This document shows positions 62,678-64,000 of a stretch of 64,000 nucleotides of DNA, in pieces. Position numbers and translations under genes: made by a program. Origin of the DNA: Pseudarthrobacter defluvii (lineage in GTDB: Bacteria; Actinomycetota; Actinomycetes; Actinomycetales; Micrococcaceae); NCBI RefSeq assembly GCF_030816725.1, contig NZ_JAUSYG010000001.1:3782001-3846000 (forward strand), in the 5' to 3' direction. Every line of letters starts with the position of its first letter. The first letter of the stretch is position 1. Under the pieces are notes generated by a model that made no database searches, was not told where the DNA came from, and worked only from the letters and a program-made list of their open reading frames with translations.

Positions 62678-63613
62678 ATGGCCAAAGAGGCAGTCGGCAT
62701 GTGCACAATTGCAGATATGAATGCGAACCCCGATGACCTGCTGGTCCTCCTCGCGGTGTCCCGCTCGGCAAAATTTACGACGGCGGCCCAGGCTTTGGGC
62801 CTGAACCACACCACAGTCTCGCGCAGGATCGCCGGGCTGGAGAAGGCGCTCGGCGGCCGGGTCCTGAGCCGCGCCGCCGGAGGCTGGGAGCTGACGGAAC
62901 TTGGCGAACAGGCGGTGCGTGCGGCGGAACAGGTGGAGGCGGTGCTGGGCACGCTGGGGCCCGCCGGCCAGGCACCCGACCCCATCGCCGGCGTCGTACG
63001 CATGACCGCGACGGATGGCTTCAGCGCCTACATAGCCGCTCCTGCCGTGGCGCGGCTGCGCCGGGACCACCCGGGCCTGAGCGTGGAAGTGGTGACCATG
63101 ACCCGCCGCGCGCTGCAGCAGCGGTCCGGGCTGGACATCGAGGTGGTGGTGGGTGAACCCCAGGTGCACCGCGCCCAGGCCGTCCGGCTGGGCGAATACC
63201 GCCTGGGCATGTACGCCTCCCGCGCCTACCTGGCCGAGCACGGGATGCCGGTTACCGTGGCCGAACTCAACCAGCACCCGCTGGTCTACTTCGTGGATTC
63301 GATGCTGCAGGTGGACGACCTCGACGCGCCCCGGCGGCTGGTTCCCGCCATGCGCGACGGCCTCACCTCAACCAACGTGTTCGTCCACGTCGAGGCCACC
63401 CGGGCCGGTGCCGGCGTGGGCTTCCTGCCCTGCTTCATGGCCGACCTCCACGACGACCTGGTCCGGCTGCTGCCCGACAAGATCGGAGAACTGCTCCCCT
63501 ACTGGATGGTCCTGCGCCCTGACTCGATGCGCCGCCCCGCGGTGGCCGCCGTCGTGCACGCCCTCCAGGACCGTATGGCAGAGCACCGCGCGGCGCTCCT
63601 GGGCAAGGGTTAG
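62678..63613 (+). CDS. LysR-family regulator
   Basis: The 311-residue protein has a LysR helix-turn-helix (LLVLLAVSRSAKFTTAAQAL, NHTTVSRRIAGLEKALG) and a two-lobed effector domain. ATGs at 62678 and 62699 both have ribosome sites; 62717 would fit the family start but has none. It is divergent from the MHS and 3-hydroxybutyrate dehydrogenase genes and probably regulates them. Its stop is just before the second palindromic repeat. Confidence 0.92.
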   Translation: MAKEAVGMCTIADMNANPDDLLVLLAVSRSAKFTTAAQALGLNHTTVSRRIAGLEKALGGRVLSRAAGGWELTELGEQAVRAAEQVEAVLGTLGPAGQAPDPIAGVVRMTATDGFSAYIAAPAVARLRRDHPGLSVEVVTMTRRALQQRSGLDIEVVVGEPQVHRAQAVRLGEYRLGMYASRAYLAEHGMPVTVAELNQHPLVYFVDSMLQVDDLDAPRRLVPAMRDGLTSTNVFVHVEATRAGAGVGFLPCFMADLHDDLVRLLPDKIGELLPYWMVLRPDSMRRPAVAAVVHALQDRMAEHRAALLGKG

Positions 63614-63617
63614 TCCT

Positions 63618-63679
63618 CATCGACTGCTCCGTATCTGCCGTTTTGGAGGCCGAAAACGGCAGTTACGGAGCAATCGATG
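63618..63679. repeat. 62-bp palindromic intergenic repeat, copy 2
   Basis: Same length and arms as the copy at 53051. Here the palindrome is nearly perfect over 27 bases (CTGCCGTTTT pairs with AAAACGGCAG inside), with two mismatches and an 8-base loop GGAGGCCG. It lies between LysR and the converging spermidine-synthase-like gene and includes that gene's last five codons and stop. Confidence 0.9.
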
Positions 63680-64000
63680 GCAAGTCGTGGCGGACCGGGG
63701 TGCCGGCGGCGAATGCCCGGACCTGGGCGTCATCCCAGAGGTGCGCCGGGACCGCACCACCGAGGAGCCGGCGGCGCAGCTGCGGGTCGTCACCGAAGGG
63801 CACGTCGCTGCCGGCCATGACCATGTTCCCGTAGCGCCTGCCCTTGAGCATGGCGGGGTCGGCGATGATGGCGGTGTGCTTGAAGGCCGCCGCGATGGTG
63901 GCGGCGTCCTCCCTTGCATTCTTGAGGTCCGGGGCGTCGCCCGAGTTGGCCACATACAGGCCGCCGGGCGCCAGGACACGCTTGGCGTGGGCGGTGAACT
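63663..64000 (-). CDS. Spermidine-synthase-like protein, C-terminal part
   Basis: The frame runs off the right edge. The visible 112 residues (ending HAKRVLAPGGLYVANSG then NMVMAGSDVPFGDDPQLRRR) look like the end of a polyamine aminopropyltransferase-like, SAM-binding fold, as in the actinobacterial fused or stand-alone proteins annotated as spermidine synthase. The last codons and the TAA stop lie inside the palindromic repeat. Confidence 0.72.
   Translation of the reverse strand, partial: FTAHAKRVLAPGGLYVANSGDAPDLKNAREDAATIAAAFKHTAIIADPAMLKGRRYGNMVMAGSDVPFGDDPQLRRRLLGGAVPAHLWDDAQVRAFAAGTPVRHDLPSIAP

Noticed and set aside
1..64000. CRISPR array, prophage, toxin-antitoxin pair or defence island
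   Set aside because: No regularly spaced repeats, phage structural genes or recognised defence domains were found on either strand.

Overview
The window is one continuous stretch of a high-GC actinobacterial chromosome. Gene content, codon use and operon style point to the Micrococcaceae (Arthrobacter / Pseudarthrobacter / Paenarthrobacter group); this is inferred from recognised protein families, as there is no rRNA here. Most of it is ordinary metabolic, transport and regulatory DNA. I see no CRISPR array, no prophage, no defence island and one insertion sequence.

Layout. 1-3.05 kb: an AtoE transporter (cut by the window edge), the beta subunit of a 3-oxoacid CoA-transferase and a thiolase, translationally coupled, for short-chain fatty acid or ketone-body use. 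3.2-8.8 kb: an ankyrin lipoprotein, a frameshifted secreted HbpS-like protein, a NarL-type two-component system, a cold-shock protein, a TipAS-type MerR regulator with a textbook MerR promoter, and a DedA protein. 8.9-11.8 kb: valine-catabolic genes (3-hydroxyisobutyryl-CoA hydrolase, 3-hydroxyisobutyrate dehydrogenase, enoyl-CoA hydratase) with overlapping ends. 12-13.7 kb: exonuclease III and an unrecognised protein. 13.7-20.4 kb: an alpha-glucoside module (LacI regulator, ABC importer without its ATPase, divergent GH13 glucosidase) with a LacI-type operator between. 20.4-22.7 kb: an Asp23/AmaP-type envelope operon, then tRNA-Phe, tRNA-Asp and tRNA-Glu.

23.3-29.2 kb: a PolX-like PHP protein without a polymerase domain, a DsbA-like thioredoxin, an EamA transporter, a small zinc metallopeptidase, a CDF metal exporter and a secreted NlpC/P60 hydrolase with a long Pro-Ala linker. 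29.3-36.3 kb: a leftward cluster with a universal stress protein, a rifampin-phosphotransferase-like enzyme, a LolA-like protein and an ABC exporter. 36.7-41 kb: a small NAD/FAD-binding protein, CopC, a purine permease and a cation/proton antiporter. 41.1-42.4 kb: an IS110-family element. 42.6-56 kb: histidine degradation genes (hutG, then hutH-hutU with an IclR regulator) split by a citrate-type sensor pair and a TctCBA tricarboxylate importer. 56-64 kb: an oxidoreductase, an amino-acid permease whose last segment is frameshifted, an NmrA-like reductase, an HxlR remnant, 3-hydroxybutyrate dehydrogenase with an MHS transporter and a divergent LysR regulator, and the end of a spermidine-synthase-like gene.

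The most noteworthy signals are a 62-bp palindromic repeat present twice (53051 and 63618), the second copy supplying the last codons and stop of a gene; two single-base frameshifts in otherwise intact genes; the IS110 element with a probable bridge-RNA region; and several genes whose -10 box lies so close to the start codon that leaderless transcripts are likely. I did not find a convincing wholly new multi-gene system.
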